Assembly (NCBI RefSeq): GCF_913773725.1 | Contig: NZ_CAJYGK010000034.1 | Location: 62,001 to 126,000, forward strand | Source of the DNA: an uncultured Aquabacterium sp. | GTDB lineage: Bacteria > Pseudomonadota > Gammaproteobacteria > Burkholderiales > Burkholderiaceae_C | Length of the DNA: 64,000 nucleotides | Direction of reading: 5' to 3' | Shown: positions 16,917 to 25,680 of the stretch, one piece after another | Layout of the letters: every line of letters starts with the position of its first letter | Numbering within the stretch: the stretch's first letter is position 1 | Translations under genes and position numbers: made by a program | Notes under the pieces: model-generated | What the model saw: the letters and a program-made list of their open reading frames with translations, nothing else | Told to the model about the DNA's origin: nothing | Databases searched by the model: none

Positions 16917-17831
16917 ATGCCGACTCGCCCCGCCGATGCCTCCGATGGCAGCTCGCCTGGCGCCACCGACCGACTGCACCCCTTTGCTGGCCTGGGCGCC
17001 GGCCTCGACTTCCTCCAGGACTGGATGAAGGCGGCGGGCAGTGCCTTGCCTCATCTCCAGAACGCTGCAGGTGCGGCCGCGCCCGGCATGTCGGCCTGGA
17101 CGCTCCCCACGCTGGACCCGGAGGAACTGGACAAGCGCATCCAGGACCTCAAGACCGTGCAGTTCTGGCTGGAGCAGAACGCCAGGATGATCGGCATGAC
17201 GATCCAGGGGCTCGAGGTCCAGCGCATGACGCTGACCACGCTCAAGGGCATGAACGTGTCGATGGACGCGGTGCGCGACGCGCTGAAGGCCCGCACCACT
17301 GCGGCCGGGTTCGGCGGCACACCGGACGCTGCCGACCGCACGCCGGAAGGCCCGGCCCCCACCCCCGACTGGATGGCGCGGGCCAGGGCGTCGGCCGACC
17401 TCGGCACCGCCCGAGCCGAAGCGGCGCCCCGCCCGGAGGCGCCGCCGGAACCGGCTGCGGCGCCGCCCGCAGCCGAGGCCGGCCAGCCCGGCGAAGCCCC
17501 CCCGGCCGACCTGATCAATCCGATGCGCTGGTGGGACACGCTCACGCAGCAGTTCACGCACCTGGCCAACCAGGCTGCCGCCACGGCAGCCACTGCGGCG
17601 GCGCAGATGCCCGCCGCAGGTTCGCCAGCCAAAGGCAAGGCGGCGACCCATCACCAGAGCCCGGCAGCGGCTACCGGCCCCGCCGGACGCGCCGGCACCA
17701 CGCGGCGGGCGGCCGCCGCCCCCACGGGCAGTGACAAGGGCGCAGCACCGGCCCGCAAACGGACCTCGGGCGCGGCGTCGGGCACCGCCCGCCCGGCCAG
17801 CCGGCGCCGCACCGACCCCCAGGCCGACTGA
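16917..17831 (+). CDS. phaM: PhaM-type PHB granule protein
   Basis: 304 aa. The conserved N-terminal block includes LPTLDPEELDKRIQDLKTVQ then EVQRMTLTTLKGM (about 61-118), as in PhaM, which activates PHB synthase PhaC and ties PHB granules to the nucleoid. The middle is Pro/Ala-rich, with a second short block NPMRWWDTLTQQFTHLA (about 201-217). The tail (about 240-304) is rich in Ala, Arg and Lys, resembling the histone-like DNA-binding tails of PhaM and PhaP-associated proteins. The start ATG at 16917 has AAGGAG at 16906-16911. The FIST gene follows after 7 bases. Confidence 0.85.
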   Translation: MPTRPADASDGSSPGATDRLHPFAGLGAGLDFLQDWMKAAGSALPHLQNAAGAAAPGMSAWTLPTLDPEELDKRIQDLKTVQFWLEQNARMIGMTIQGLEVQRMTLTTLKGMNVSMDAVRDALKARTTAAGFGGTPDAADRTPEGPAPTPDWMARARASADLGTARAEAAPRPEAPPEPAAAPPAAEAGQPGEAPPADLINPMRWWDTLTQQFTHLANQAAATAATAAAQMPAAGSPAKGKAATHHQSPAAATGPAGRAGTTRRAAAAPTGSDKGAAPARKRTSGAASGTARPASRRRTDPQAD

Positions 17832-17838
17832 GCACGCC

Positions 17839-19065
17839 ATGTCTTCCGTTCCCTTGCGCTTTCTGCACGCGCATGCCACGCACCCGCATCCCGAGCTCGC
17901 GCTCGAGATCGCGTGGGCCCAGCTTGCCTCGCAGGGCGCCACCACCATGGAAGCCAGCATCGGGTGGTGCTACCTGACGGAGGCCTACTCTGACCACGCC
18001 GAAGCCGTGCTCGACAGCCTGCGCGCCCGTCTGCCCGGCGTCGCGTGGGTGGGGGGCGTCGGCGTGGGCGTCCTGGCCAGCGGGGTCGAATACATCGACG
18101 AGCCTGCGCTGGTGGCGATGGTGTCGAACCTGCCTGCAGACAGCTTCCGCATCTTCCATGGACGACAGCCGCTGCCGGGCCCGACCGAGCGCCTGCTGCC
18201 TGACGCCACCGGCTGGCGCGCCCACACGGCGCAGGTGCACGCCGATGCCCGCACGGCCGACCTGTGCGACCTGCTGAGCGAGCTGGCCGAGCGCACGGAC
18301 ACCGGTTACCTGTTCGGCGGACTGAGCACCGGCAGACAGCACGCCCTGCACCTGGCCTTCGACCCCCGTGAAGGGGGCGAACTCGGCGTGTGGGAAGGGG
18401 GCGTCTCCGGCGTCGCGTTCGACGCCCGCATCGACCTCGTCTCGCGGGTCACCCAAGGCTGTGAGCCCATCGGCCCGCGGCGCGAAGTGACCTCGTCGGA
18501 CCGCAACCTGGTCTACACCCTGGACGGCGAGCCCGCCCTGACCTGCCTGCTCCGGGACCTGGGCGTCACGGCGCCGGTGGGCGGGCCGGACTGGCAGCGC
18601 GAAGCCCTGCCTCGCATGCGCGCGACCCTGGTCGGGTTGACGGATGCCGACTCCGACCTGATGCAGCACGGGCAACACTTCGGGGCTGACACCCGGGTGC
18701 GCCATCTGGTTGGCCTCGACCCGGCCCGCCATGGCGTGGCGGTGAGCGACTGGGTGGAGCCCGGCATGCAGCTCGCCTTCTGCCAGCGGCACGTGCAGGC
18801 GGCGCGCCAGGATCTGGTGCGCGCATGCGCAGAGGTGCGGGAGGAATTCGACCCGCTGGAACACCCCGGACGCCGGATGCTGGGCGCGGTCTACATCAGC
18901 TGCTCGGGCCGCGGCGGGCCGCACTTCGGCGGGCCTCATGCCGAGATGGAGATCGTCCGGCACGCGCTGGGCGACATCCCGCTCGTCGGCTTCTTTGCCG
19001 GCGGCGAAATCGCCCGCCGGCACCTGTACGGCTACACCGGCGTGCTCACGGTGTTCGGCGGCTGA
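17839..19065 (+). CDS. FIST-domain signal transduction protein
   Basis: 408 aa. The N-terminal FIST domain (about 25-215, with TMEASIGWCYLTEAYS and GYLFGGLSTGRQ) and C-terminal FIST_C domain (about 225-390, with SCSGRGGPHFGGPHAEM and GFFAGGEIARRHLYGYTG) are complete. FIST proteins are thought to bind small ligands, perhaps amino acids, and often accompany signalling domains; here the protein is stand-alone and cytoplasmic. The start ATG at 17839 follows phaM by 7 bases, so the two are probably co-transcribed, though a functional link to PHB is not shown. Confidence 0.88.
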   Translation: MSSVPLRFLHAHATHPHPELALEIAWAQLASQGATTMEASIGWCYLTEAYSDHAEAVLDSLRARLPGVAWVGGVGVGVLASGVEYIDEPALVAMVSNLPADSFRIFHGRQPLPGPTERLLPDATGWRAHTAQVHADARTADLCDLLSELAERTDTGYLFGGLSTGRQHALHLAFDPREGGELGVWEGGVSGVAFDARIDLVSRVTQGCEPIGPRREVTSSDRNLVYTLDGEPALTCLLRDLGVTAPVGGPDWQREALPRMRATLVGLTDADSDLMQHGQHFGADTRVRHLVGLDPARHGVAVSDWVEPGMQLAFCQRHVQAARQDLVRACAEVREEFDPLEHPGRRMLGAVYISCSGRGGPHFGGPHAEMEIVRHALGDIPLVGFFAGGEIARRHLYGYTGVLTVFGG

Positions 19066-19172
19066 GGCCCCACCCTAGGGGGATACCCACCTGACCAAAG
19101 GTGCAGGACACTCCTTGGGTCGTTGTCGCCTGCCATGGCCTGTTCGCGCATGGTCCCGCCCAGGAGCCGTCC

Positions 19173-19499
19173 ATGATCGCACGCCCTCTGGCGCCTCGCG
19201 CGCCCATTCCCTTTGCCACCCCGGACCGCGCCGTGAGCACCCCGTCGCTCACCACCCGCATGGCGCCCGCCGCCAGCGGCCTGCCGCGGCGCTCGCCGGT
19301 GCAAGTGCCGCAGGCGCCTGAACCCAGCATGCACGACGGCGCAACCGTGACCGCCCGCTTCACGGGGCAGGGGCGGCTCAGCGTGCGGTCCAGCGTGTCG
19401 GGACGCCACTACCGCTTTTCTGGCCACGGTGACACCCAGGCCGTCGACACCCGCGACGTCATGATGCTGCGCCGGATGCCGGACCTGCACGTCGGCTGA
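19173..19499 (+). CDS. Small protein of unknown function
   Basis: 108 aa, or 132 aa if translation starts at 19101. The start at 19173 is preferred because AGGAG lies 7 bases before it. The N-terminal half is Pro/Ala-rich and looks disordered. The C-terminal block GRLSVRSSVSGRHYRFSGHG, then AVDTRDVMMLRRMPDL, resembles a short module in uncharacterised betaproteobacterial and phage proteins (a V..SGR.YRF...G..V...D segment). I cannot assign a function. It has no partner genes: FIST lies upstream on the same strand and the GntR gene converges downstream. Confidence 0.55.
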   Translation: MIARPLAPRAPIPFATPDRAVSTPSLTTRMAPAASGLPRRSPVQVPQAPEPSMHDGATVTARFTGQGRLSVRSSVSGRHYRFSGHGDTQAVDTRDVMMLRRMPDLHVG

Positions 19500-19514
19500 C
19501 GCCGCACCGGGCGC

Positions 19515-20249
19515 TCAGCCCGGCTGCTCACGCACCTCGGCCAGGCGCTGGCGCGCGTGGTAAAGCGTTTCGATCGTGATGCGCCGCACCTCGAGCTTGC
19601 TGTGCTCGATGTGGGCGCGCAGCAGGCGCTGCGCCTCGTCGGCGCGGCGGCGGGTGATGGCCCTCAGGATGGTCGCATGTTCGTTGTAGGTGGCCTCGAC
19701 GCGCTGCGGCTTGGTGAAGTCCAGCCGGCGGATGATCCGGATGCGCTCGGTGATGTCGGCATGCACCCGGGTCATCTCGTCGTTGCCGGTGGCGCGCACG
19801 AGGGCTGCGTGAAAGGCCTCGTCCAGCCGATCGACCGTCAGGAAGGCCTGCGCGCGCTCGCCTGGCGGGATCAACCACACCGCCGCCAGCTCATCGAGCA
19901 CGGGCCGCACTTCGGCCTCGCACAGGCGCGCCACCGCATGCGTTTCCAGCAGGATGCGCAGGTCGTAGAGCTGGTCGAATGCATCGAAATCCAGCGGGGC
20001 CACTTGCCAGCCGCTTTTGGGAAACACCAGCAGAAAGCCCTCGCGCTGAAGCCGCTGGAGGGCCTGCCGCAACGGCGTCCGGCTGACCTGCACCTGGTTG
20101 GCCAGATCGCTTTCTGAGAAGCGGTCGCCGGGCAGCAGCACGAAATCGAAGATGAGCTGCTTGATCTGAGCGTACACGCGCTCGGCCAGCGTCGTGGCAG
20201 GCAAGGCGGTGGGCGGCAGAACCGGCGAGGAAGAGGCGACCAGCTTCAT
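19515..20249 (-). CDS. GntR-family (FCD subfamily) regulator of the ureide operon
   Basis: 244 aa. The winged helix-turn-helix (about 18-85: VYAQIKQLIFDFVLLPGDRF, then VSRTPLRQALQRLQREGF) is followed by an all-helical FCD domain with a metal/ligand-binding His set (including DEAFHAAL and NEHATILRAI). It is the last gene of the ten-gene unit; its ATG overlaps the AtzH-like stop as ATGA. FCD regulators often bind TTGTATACAA-like palindromes, and one lies upstream of the first gene of this unit (30151-30162). The ligand is probably a pathway intermediate (inference). Confidence 0.9.
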   Translation of the reverse strand: MKLVASSSPVLPPTALPATTLAERVYAQIKQLIFDFVLLPGDRFSESDLANQVQVSRTPLRQALQRLQREGFLLVFPKSGWQVAPLDFDAFDQLYDLRILLETHAVARLCEAEVRPVLDELAAVWLIPPGERAQAFLTVDRLDEAFHAALVRATGNDEMTRVHADITERIRIIRRLDFTKPQRVEATYNEHATILRAITRRRADEAQRLLRAHIEHSKLEVRRITIETLYHARQRLAEVREQPG

Positions 20250-20671
20250 GAACGAGGTGCGGGCAATGCGTCAGGGGACGTCCAGGGGATCATGCTGACA
20301 TGGGCGGAGACAATGCGCCATCCCTCGGAAAGGCGCACCCAGGTCTGCGACTGAAAACCGCGCAAGGGGGTGTCGCTGCGCACGAATTCGCACAGGGCCA
20401 CTGCCATGTCCGGGCCGAAGGCCGTGATGCGCACATTCTCCAGCCTGCGGGTGAAATCCGGCGCCGGCACACTCGCGCGGTAGGCCACCAGGGCGTCGTG
20501 GCCCCACTGGCGGTCGGCAATGCCATACCGCGTGACGCGCGGATCGTGCCAGAAGAAGGCATTGAGCGCCGCCACGTCGTTGCCCATCAACGCCGCTTCA
20601 TAGGCCAGAAACAGCTGCGTGACTTCCTGCACCACATCGGGTGCGTCGATCTGGCGGGGAGGCAGCGTCAT
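20246..20671 (-). CDS. AtzH/HpxZ family protein (DUF3225, NTF2-like)
   Basis: 141 aa. Proteins of this family include HpxZ of oxalurate catabolism and AtzH, an amidohydrolase reported to convert 1,3-dicarboxyurea to allophanate in the cyanuric acid pathway. Two residues reported as needed in AtzH, Tyr22 and Arg46, appear to correspond to Y24 (FLAYEAAL) and R48 (VTRYGI), with identical spacing of 24. The ATG at 20669-20671 overlaps the atzF stop by 4 bases. No atzE or atzG gene, the usual partners, is in the window. Its role beside AtzF is probably to feed or protect the allophanate step. Confidence 0.82.
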   Translation of the reverse strand: MTLPPRQIDAPDVVQEVTQLFLAYEAALMGNDVAALNAFFWHDPRVTRYGIADRQWGHDALVAYRASVPAPDFTRRLENVRITAFGPDMAVALCEFVRSDTPLRGFQSQTWVRLSEGWRIVSAHVSMIPWTSPDALPAPRS

Positions 20672-22581
20672 GCGCCCTCCCCGTCCTTCGGCAGCGCTGC
20701 ACGGTGCGCCATGTAGGCCCGCCAGCCGCCGAAGTGGCTGATGTCCTCGGCCCCGTTCAGGCCGCAGGGCTCGCAGATGAAGCCCTTGACCCACCGGCCA
20801 TCGGCCAGCTCGACCGAACCCAGACCCAGCGGCGGCGGGATGAGGGCGAGGAAGGAGCCCACCGCCGACAGGGGCACGGCATACACCTCGACGTCGATGG
20901 CGTGTCCGGTGTCCGGGCCGGCGTCATCGGGCACGCGGGCCAGGCCCGGCTTGGGGGGCACCGTGCCTGGCAGCGCATGCAGACGGTAGCGGGGCGCCGT
21001 CCGGGTGGCTTCGATCAGGCGTGCGCGGCGCTCGGTGAGCTGGCCGTGCAGCGGCATGCCACGGAGGTGGGCGCCCACCACGGCCAGGGCCATCACCGGC
21101 TCGCCGGCGGGCAGGGTCGGCAAGGGCCAGGCCCACTCGGCGGGGCCGGGCTGCGTGCGCGTGCAGCCCAGCTGGGTGACCGCCCCCTGGCGTTGCAGGG
21201 TGCGCTGCCACTGCACGCCCAGGTCGAGCAAGGCCGCGTCGCTGCCGCCCGGCGCAATCAGGGTGATGCCGAACGGCATGCCCGCGGGGGTGAAGCCCGC
21301 AGGCAGGGCCAGTGCGGCCAGCCCCAGCAGGTTGACGAAGTTCGTGTAAGTGCCCAGCTGGCTGTTGCGCCCCACGGGGTCGGCGGCCACGCTGTCCAGC
21401 GTCGGGTGGGTGGGTGCGGTCGGCACCATCAGCACGTCGATGGCCTCCCAGGTGGCGCGCGTGTGCACGGCCAGTTCACGCAGGCGGTACAACGCCTGGA
21501 AGGTGGCCACGGCATCGTGGCGGCTCGACTGCTCGATGATGCCGCGCACCACCGGGTTCATCTCGTCGGCGTGGCCCGCCATGAAGGCCGCGATCGCCGC
21601 ATGGCGCTCGGCCACCCACGGGCCCTCGTACAGCATGCGGGCCACATCGAAGAAGGGCTGGAGGTCGACCTCGACCCGGGTCACGGGCCAGGGCTGTCCG
21701 TCGGCCTCCTGCAGGGCTGACCAGTGTGCGCACGCAGCATCGAAGCAGGCGGCGTACTCGACATCGCCGAAGAACTCCGGACGGGCCGGGATGCCGACAC
21801 GCAGGGCGCGCGGCAGCTGGGGAGGCTGGAGCGTGACGCTCTGAAAGACTGGCTCATCGGGTGAGCGCCCTTCCACGACCGCCAGCACGCGCGCCGCATC
21901 CGGCGCCGTGTGCGTGAACACGGACACCACATCCAGCGTACGGCAGGCCGGCAGCACGCCCCGCATGGGCACCCACCCCGGCGTGGGCTTGAGGCCGACG
22001 AGGTTGTTGAAGCCGGCGGGCACGCGGCCCGAGCCCGCCGTGTCGGTTCCCAGAGAAAAGGCGGCCTCGCCCCGCGCCACCACCACGGCCGAGCCCGAGC
22101 TCGATCCGCCTGACACGTGGTCGGCACTGAAGGTGCTGCTCGGGATGCCGTAGGGTGTGCGCGTGCCCACCAGGCCTGTGGCGAACTGGTCCAGGTTGGT
22201 CTTGCCGATGACGATGGCCCCGGCTGCCTGAAGACGCTGCACGATCTCGGCGCTGCGCTCGGGGTGGAAGGCGAAGGCCGGGCAGGCCGCCGTGGTGGGC
22301 AGACCGGCCACGTCGATGTTGTCCTTCACGGCAAACGGCACGCCGTACAGCGGCAGGGTGTCGGGCGAGGCGCCTTCCAGACGCGCCAGCTCGGCCTGAA
22401 GAAAGGCGTCATCGGCCCGGGTGATCCACGCCGGATCGGACGACGCGGGCACGGCGGCCCAGCGGGCCTGGATGGCGGCCACGACACGCGCCGGTGTCAG
22501 GCTGCCATCGCGGTAGGCGGCCAGCAGGCCCGCCACCGTGGGCGGGATCTCGGTGGAGACAAGAGAGGGCTTCGAACTCAT
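20668..22581 (-). CDS. atzF: Allophanate hydrolase
   Basis: 637 aa. The amidase-signature domain (about 1-460) has the Ser-cisSer-Lys triad at K86 (FAVKDNID), S160 (GGSSSGSAV) and S184 (DTAGSGR). A C-terminal domain (about 470-637) is present, as in AtzF, where it helps assembly and the second step of the reaction. The enzyme hydrolyses allophanate to ammonia and CO2 without biotin. The start ATG at 22579-22581 is chosen by alignment of the N-terminus; the ribosome site is weak. It follows the isochorismatase-like gene by 58 bases, the largest gap in the downstream half of the unit. Glutamyl-tRNA or other amidases are less likely because of the C-terminal domain. Confidence 0.9.
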   Translation of the reverse strand: MSSKPSLVSTEIPPTVAGLLAAYRDGSLTPARVVAAIQARWAAVPASSDPAWITRADDAFLQAELARLEGASPDTLPLYGVPFAVKDNIDVAGLPTTAACPAFAFHPERSAEIVQRLQAAGAIVIGKTNLDQFATGLVGTRTPYGIPSSTFSADHVSGGSSSGSAVVVARGEAAFSLGTDTAGSGRVPAGFNNLVGLKPTPGWVPMRGVLPACRTLDVVSVFTHTAPDAARVLAVVEGRSPDEPVFQSVTLQPPQLPRALRVGIPARPEFFGDVEYAACFDAACAHWSALQEADGQPWPVTRVEVDLQPFFDVARMLYEGPWVAERHAAIAAFMAGHADEMNPVVRGIIEQSSRHDAVATFQALYRLRELAVHTRATWEAIDVLMVPTAPTHPTLDSVAADPVGRNSQLGTYTNFVNLLGLAALALPAGFTPAGMPFGITLIAPGGSDAALLDLGVQWQRTLQRQGAVTQLGCTRTQPGPAEWAWPLPTLPAGEPVMALAVVGAHLRGMPLHGQLTERRARLIEATRTAPRYRLHALPGTVPPKPGLARVPDDAGPDTGHAIDVEVYAVPLSAVGSFLALIPPPLGLGSVELADGRWVKGFICEPCGLNGAEDISHFGGWRAYMAHRAALPKDGEGA

Positions 22582-22639
22582 GGATGAAGGCAGATTGCCG
22601 GAAAAGTCGTTCGCGATGAGGGGGACAAGGTGATCTGGC

Positions 22640-23323
22640 TCAGGGTATGAGCCGGTCGGCGCCGAGTGCACCGAGCAGCGCCGCACTGGGCGCCGTCCAA
22701 CCGACGATGGCGCCCTGTGCGCGCACCATCTCGAGCGTGGCGGCCTTGAACTCGGGGAAATAGCTTTCGGTGCCGTCCTCGATCAGCAGGCAATCGAAGC
22801 CGCGGTCATTGGCCTCGCGCATCGTGGTCTGCACGCACACCTCGGTGGTGACGCCCATGATGACGAGCTGCGTGATGCCCCGCTCAGCCAGCACCTCGCC
22901 CAGCGGCGTCGCGTAGAACGCGCCCTTGCCCGGCTTGTCGATGACGACCTCGCCATCGAGGGGGGTCAGCTCCGGGATGATCGCGTGCCCGGGCTCACCG
23001 TGGATCAGGACGCGGCCCATGGGGCCGGTGTCGCCGATGCGCAGGCTGGGCTGACCGCGCAGGCGCTTGGCCGGTGGGCAGTCGGACAGATCGGGCGCGT
23101 GGCCTTCGCGGGTGTGCACGACCAGCCCGCCAGCCGCCCGCCACGCGCGCAGCACCCGCTGGACGGTGGGCACGATGGCCTGCAGGCGGGTCACGTCGTT
23201 GCCCAGGCTGGCGCCGAAGCCGCCCGGCTCGACGAAGTCGCGCTGCATGTCGATGATGACGAGCGCGGCCCGCGGCAGGTCGAGGGCGAACGCAAAGGGC
23301 TGGGCGTCGAGGGGCGAGGTCAT
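22640..23323 (-). CDS. Isochorismatase-like cysteine hydrolase, candidate triuret hydrolase (TrtA-like)
   Basis: 227 aa. The catalytic triad of the family is visible: D25 (VIIDMQRDF), K130 (IDKPGKGAF) and C163 (TTEVCV). It is a close paralogue of the BiuH-like protein encoded at 24928-25680, sharing the segments HTREGH.PDLSD, GEPG..IIPEL and [11 protein letters not shown]. TrtA, triuret hydrolase, is a BiuH relative known to be clustered with biuH, so this second copy is the best candidate for that role. It could instead be a second biuret hydrolase or act on another ureide. Its ATG overlaps the ABC ATPase stop by 4 bases. The family is certain, the substrate is not. Confidence 0.75.
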   Translation of the reverse strand: MTSPLDAQPFAFALDLPRAALVIIDMQRDFVEPGGFGASLGNDVTRLQAIVPTVQRVLRAWRAAGGLVVHTREGHAPDLSDCPPAKRLRGQPSLRIGDTGPMGRVLIHGEPGHAIIPELTPLDGEVVIDKPGKGAFYATPLGEVLAERGITQLVIMGVTTEVCVQTTMREANDRGFDCLLIEDGTESYFPEFKAATLEMVRAQGAIVGWTAPSAALLGALGADRLIP

Positions 23324-24924
23324 GCGGCCTCCTGTTCGGTGGCGTGTTCGGCGTGGTGGTGGCCGCCCATGAAGCTGCCCAGCACGTGGCGATCGGCTTC
23401 GGCGGCAGAGCAGGCGTGCACCAGTCGTCCTTCGCTCATCACCACGATGCGGTCGGCCAGCTTGAGCAACTCGTCCAGGTCTTCGCTGACCAGCAGCACC
23501 GCCCCGCCGCGGTTGCGCACGGCCATGATGCGGGCGTGGATCTCGTGCACCGCGGCGAAGTCCAGGCCGAACACCGGGTTGGAGACCAGCAGCACGTCGA
23601 CCTGGCCGTCGAGCTCGCGGGCCAGCACCGCGCGCTGGACGTTGCCGCCGGACAGCGATCGGATCGGGGCGTTCTCGCCCTGCGTCTTGACCTTGTAGGC
23701 CTGGATCAACGCCCGCGCCTGCTCACGCAGCACCCCGCCGTGCAGCCAGCCGAATCGGGCTGCGGGCGCCTGATCGAAGCGGCGCAGACCCATGTTGAGG
23801 GCCACGCTCAGGTCGCCCACGCAGGCATTGCGCAGCGGCTCCTCCGGCAGGCTGCGCACGTGCAGGCGCTGGTTCTGTTCACGCCGCGCGTCGTAGCGCT
23901 CGCCGGCCAGCCGCACCGTGCCCGATTCGCGGTCCCGCTGCCCCACCAGCGCCTCCATCAGCTCGCGCTGGCCGTTGCCCGACACGCCGGCGATGCCGAC
24001 GATCTCGCCCGCGCGCACGGTCAGTGACAGCCCGTGCACCGCGCGCTCGCCACGGTCACCGGCCACGCACAGGCCCTCGACCTCCAGGCGCACCGGGCCT
24101 TGGGGCAGCGCTTCGCGTGTCAGCGCCTCGGCCTGGGCCACGGCCCCGGCAGGCGCGCCAGCGGCAGCGGTCAGGCCCATCATCTCGGCGCCCAGCAAGG
24201 CCGGCGTCGTCTGCGCCACGCGGTGGCTGCCCATGAGCTTGCCCCTGCGCAGCACGCTCACGTCGTCGGCCACCTCCATCACCTCGCGGAACTTGTGCGA
24301 GATCATGATGACGCTGACCTCGCCGGCATGGGCGCGGTCGCGCAGCGCGCCCAGCACCTCGTCCGCCTCCTGCGGCGTCAGCACCGACGTGGGTTCGTCC
24401 AGGATGAGCAGGCGCGGTTTGAGGAAGAGCTGCTTGAGGATCTCGAGCTTCTGCTTCTCGCCAGCCGAGAGGTCCATGGGGCGGGCATCCAGGTCAAGTC
24501 GGAACGGCGTGGTGGCCATGAAGGCCTCGAGCTCGGCACGCACGCGCTTCCACGGCACGACTGCCGGCAAGGCGCCCCGGGCCAGCAGCAGGTTCTCGGC
24601 CACCGTCATGCCGGGCACCACGGTGAAGTGCTGGTAGACCATGCCGATGCCCAGTTCCCGCGCCACCACGGGCGAGGTGATGGCGCGCTCGCGGCCGTCG
24701 ATCAGCACGGCACCGTCGTCGGGCTGGTGGTAGCCCACAATGGCCTTGACCAGCGTGCTCTTGCCCGCGCCGTTTTCGCCCAACAGGGCGTGCACGGTGC
24801 CCGGCCGCACCTCGATGTCGACGTGGTCGAGCGCCGTGAATGCGCCGAAACGCTTGGTGAGCTGGTAGGTGGAGAGGGCCAGCGCACCGGAGCGCGGCGG
24901 GATGGGGTCGAGCGGGGCGGTCAT
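23320..24924 (-). CDS. ABC transporter ATPase, nucleoside/BMP type with two ATPase domains
   Basis: 534 aa with two tandem ATPase domains, as in YufO/NupO-type importers. Domain 1 (about 18-250) has Walker [10 protein letters not shown], signature LSAGEKQK and Walker [10 protein letters not shown]. Domain 2 (about 275-515) has the degenerate GVSGNGQRE loop normal for this family and signature LSGGNVQR. It should energise the two permeases encoded at 26778-28840. Unusually, it is placed between two hydrolase genes rather than next to the permeases. It starts 3 bases after the BiuH-like stop and its stop overlaps the TrtA-like start. Confidence 0.93.
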   Translation of the reverse strand: MTAPLDPIPPRSGALALSTYQLTKRFGAFTALDHVDIEVRPGTVHALLGENGAGKSTLVKAIVGYHQPDDGAVLIDGRERAITSPVVARELGIGMVYQHFTVVPGMTVAENLLLARGALPAVVPWKRVRAELEAFMATTPFRLDLDARPMDLSAGEKQKLEILKQLFLKPRLLILDEPTSVLTPQEADEVLGALRDRAHAGEVSVIMISHKFREVMEVADDVSVLRRGKLMGSHRVAQTTPALLGAEMMGLTAAAGAPAGAVAQAEALTREALPQGPVRLEVEGLCVAGDRGERAVHGLSLTVRAGEIVGIAGVSGNGQRELMEALVGQRDRESGTVRLAGERYDARREQNQRLHVRSLPEEPLRNACVGDLSVALNMGLRRFDQAPAARFGWLHGGVLREQARALIQAYKVKTQGENAPIRSLSGGNVQRAVLARELDGQVDVLLVSNPVFGLDFAAVHEIHARIMAVRNRGGAVLLVSEDLDELLKLADRIVVMSEGRLVHACSAAEADRHVLGSFMGGHHHAEHATEQEAA

Positions 24925-24927
24925 GGC

Positions 24928-25680
24928 TCAGGCGACCTTGGCCGGCGTGGGCACCGAAGCGGCCACCAGGGGCAGGCCCTGCAGCGCCCGGATCACCGCC
25001 TTCGAATCGGTGTAGGCGCCGAACACACCGCCTTGCATCCGGATCATCGAGAAGGCCGCGGCGTGGTTGCCCGGGTCGGTCGCGCCGGTGCAGTCGGTCA
25101 GCATCACGCATTCGAAGCCACGATCATTGGCCTCGCGCATCGTCGTGTGCACGCACACGTCGGTCGTGATGCCCGTCAGGATCAGGTTCTCGATGCCGCG
25201 CGTGCGCAGGATCAGCTCGAGGTCGGTCGCGCAGAAGCTGCCCTTGCCCGGCTTGTCGATGATAGGCTCGCCGTCGATCGGATACAGCTCGGGAATGATG
25301 TCCCAGCCCGGCTCGCCCCGGACCAGGATGCGCCCGCACGGGCCCATGTCACCGATGCCCACGCCGTTGGTGCCGATCTGGCGCGAGCGCCAGCGCTTGT
25401 TGGCCGGCAGGTCACTCAGATCGGGCCTGTGGCCTTCGCGGGTGTGGATCACGTGCATGCCCACGCGGCGGGCTTCGGCCAGCAGCGCCTTGATCGGCTC
25501 GATCGGAGCGCGCGTGGCACTGATGTCGTAGCCCATCTTGTCGACGTAGCCGCCCACGCCGCAGAAGTCAGTCTGCATGTCGATGATGACGAGCGCGGTG
25601 TTTGCCGGGCGCAGGTCGCCGTTGTAGGGCCAGGCATAAGGCTGGGCTTCGACGTACAGGGGGGTGAGGGGCGTGCTCAT
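24928..25680 (-). CDS. biuH: Biuret amidohydrolase, BiuH-like
   Basis: 250 aa isochorismatase-like cysteine hydrolase. The triad is D34 (VIIDMQTDF), K143 (IDKPGKGSF) and C176 (TTDVCV). The N-terminus [12 protein letters not shown], and segments QTDFCG.GGYVD.MGYD and PANKRWRS, match what I recall of rhizobial biuret hydrolase closely. BiuH converts biuret to allophanate and ammonia, and allophanate hydrolase is encoded in the same unit, which supports the assignment. Its ATG overlaps the amidase stop as ATGA. Other isochorismatase-like amidases (RutB, carbamoylsarcosine amidase) are less similar. Confidence 0.87.
   Translation of the reverse strand: MSTPLTPLYVEAQPYAWPYNGDLRPANTALVIIDMQTDFCGVGGYVDKMGYDISATRAPIEPIKALLAEARRVGMHVIHTREGHRPDLSDLPANKRWRSRQIGTNGVGIGDMGPCGRILVRGEPGWDIIPELYPIDGEPIIDKPGKGSFCATDLELILRTRGIENLILTGITTDVCVHTTMREANDRGFECVMLTDCTGATDPGNHAAAFSMIRMQGGVFGAYTDSKAVIRALQGLPLVAASVPTPAKVA

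Noticed and set aside
20246-22581. Cyanuric acid degradation operon
   Set aside because: No atzD, atzE or atzG homologue is present; only the atzH- and atzF-like genes match that pathway.
22640-25680. The isochorismatase-like genes as siderophore (isochorismate) enzymes
   Set aside because: Their operon holds allophanate hydrolase and a small-molecule importer and no siderophore genes, and the sequences resemble BiuH rather than EntB-type proteins.
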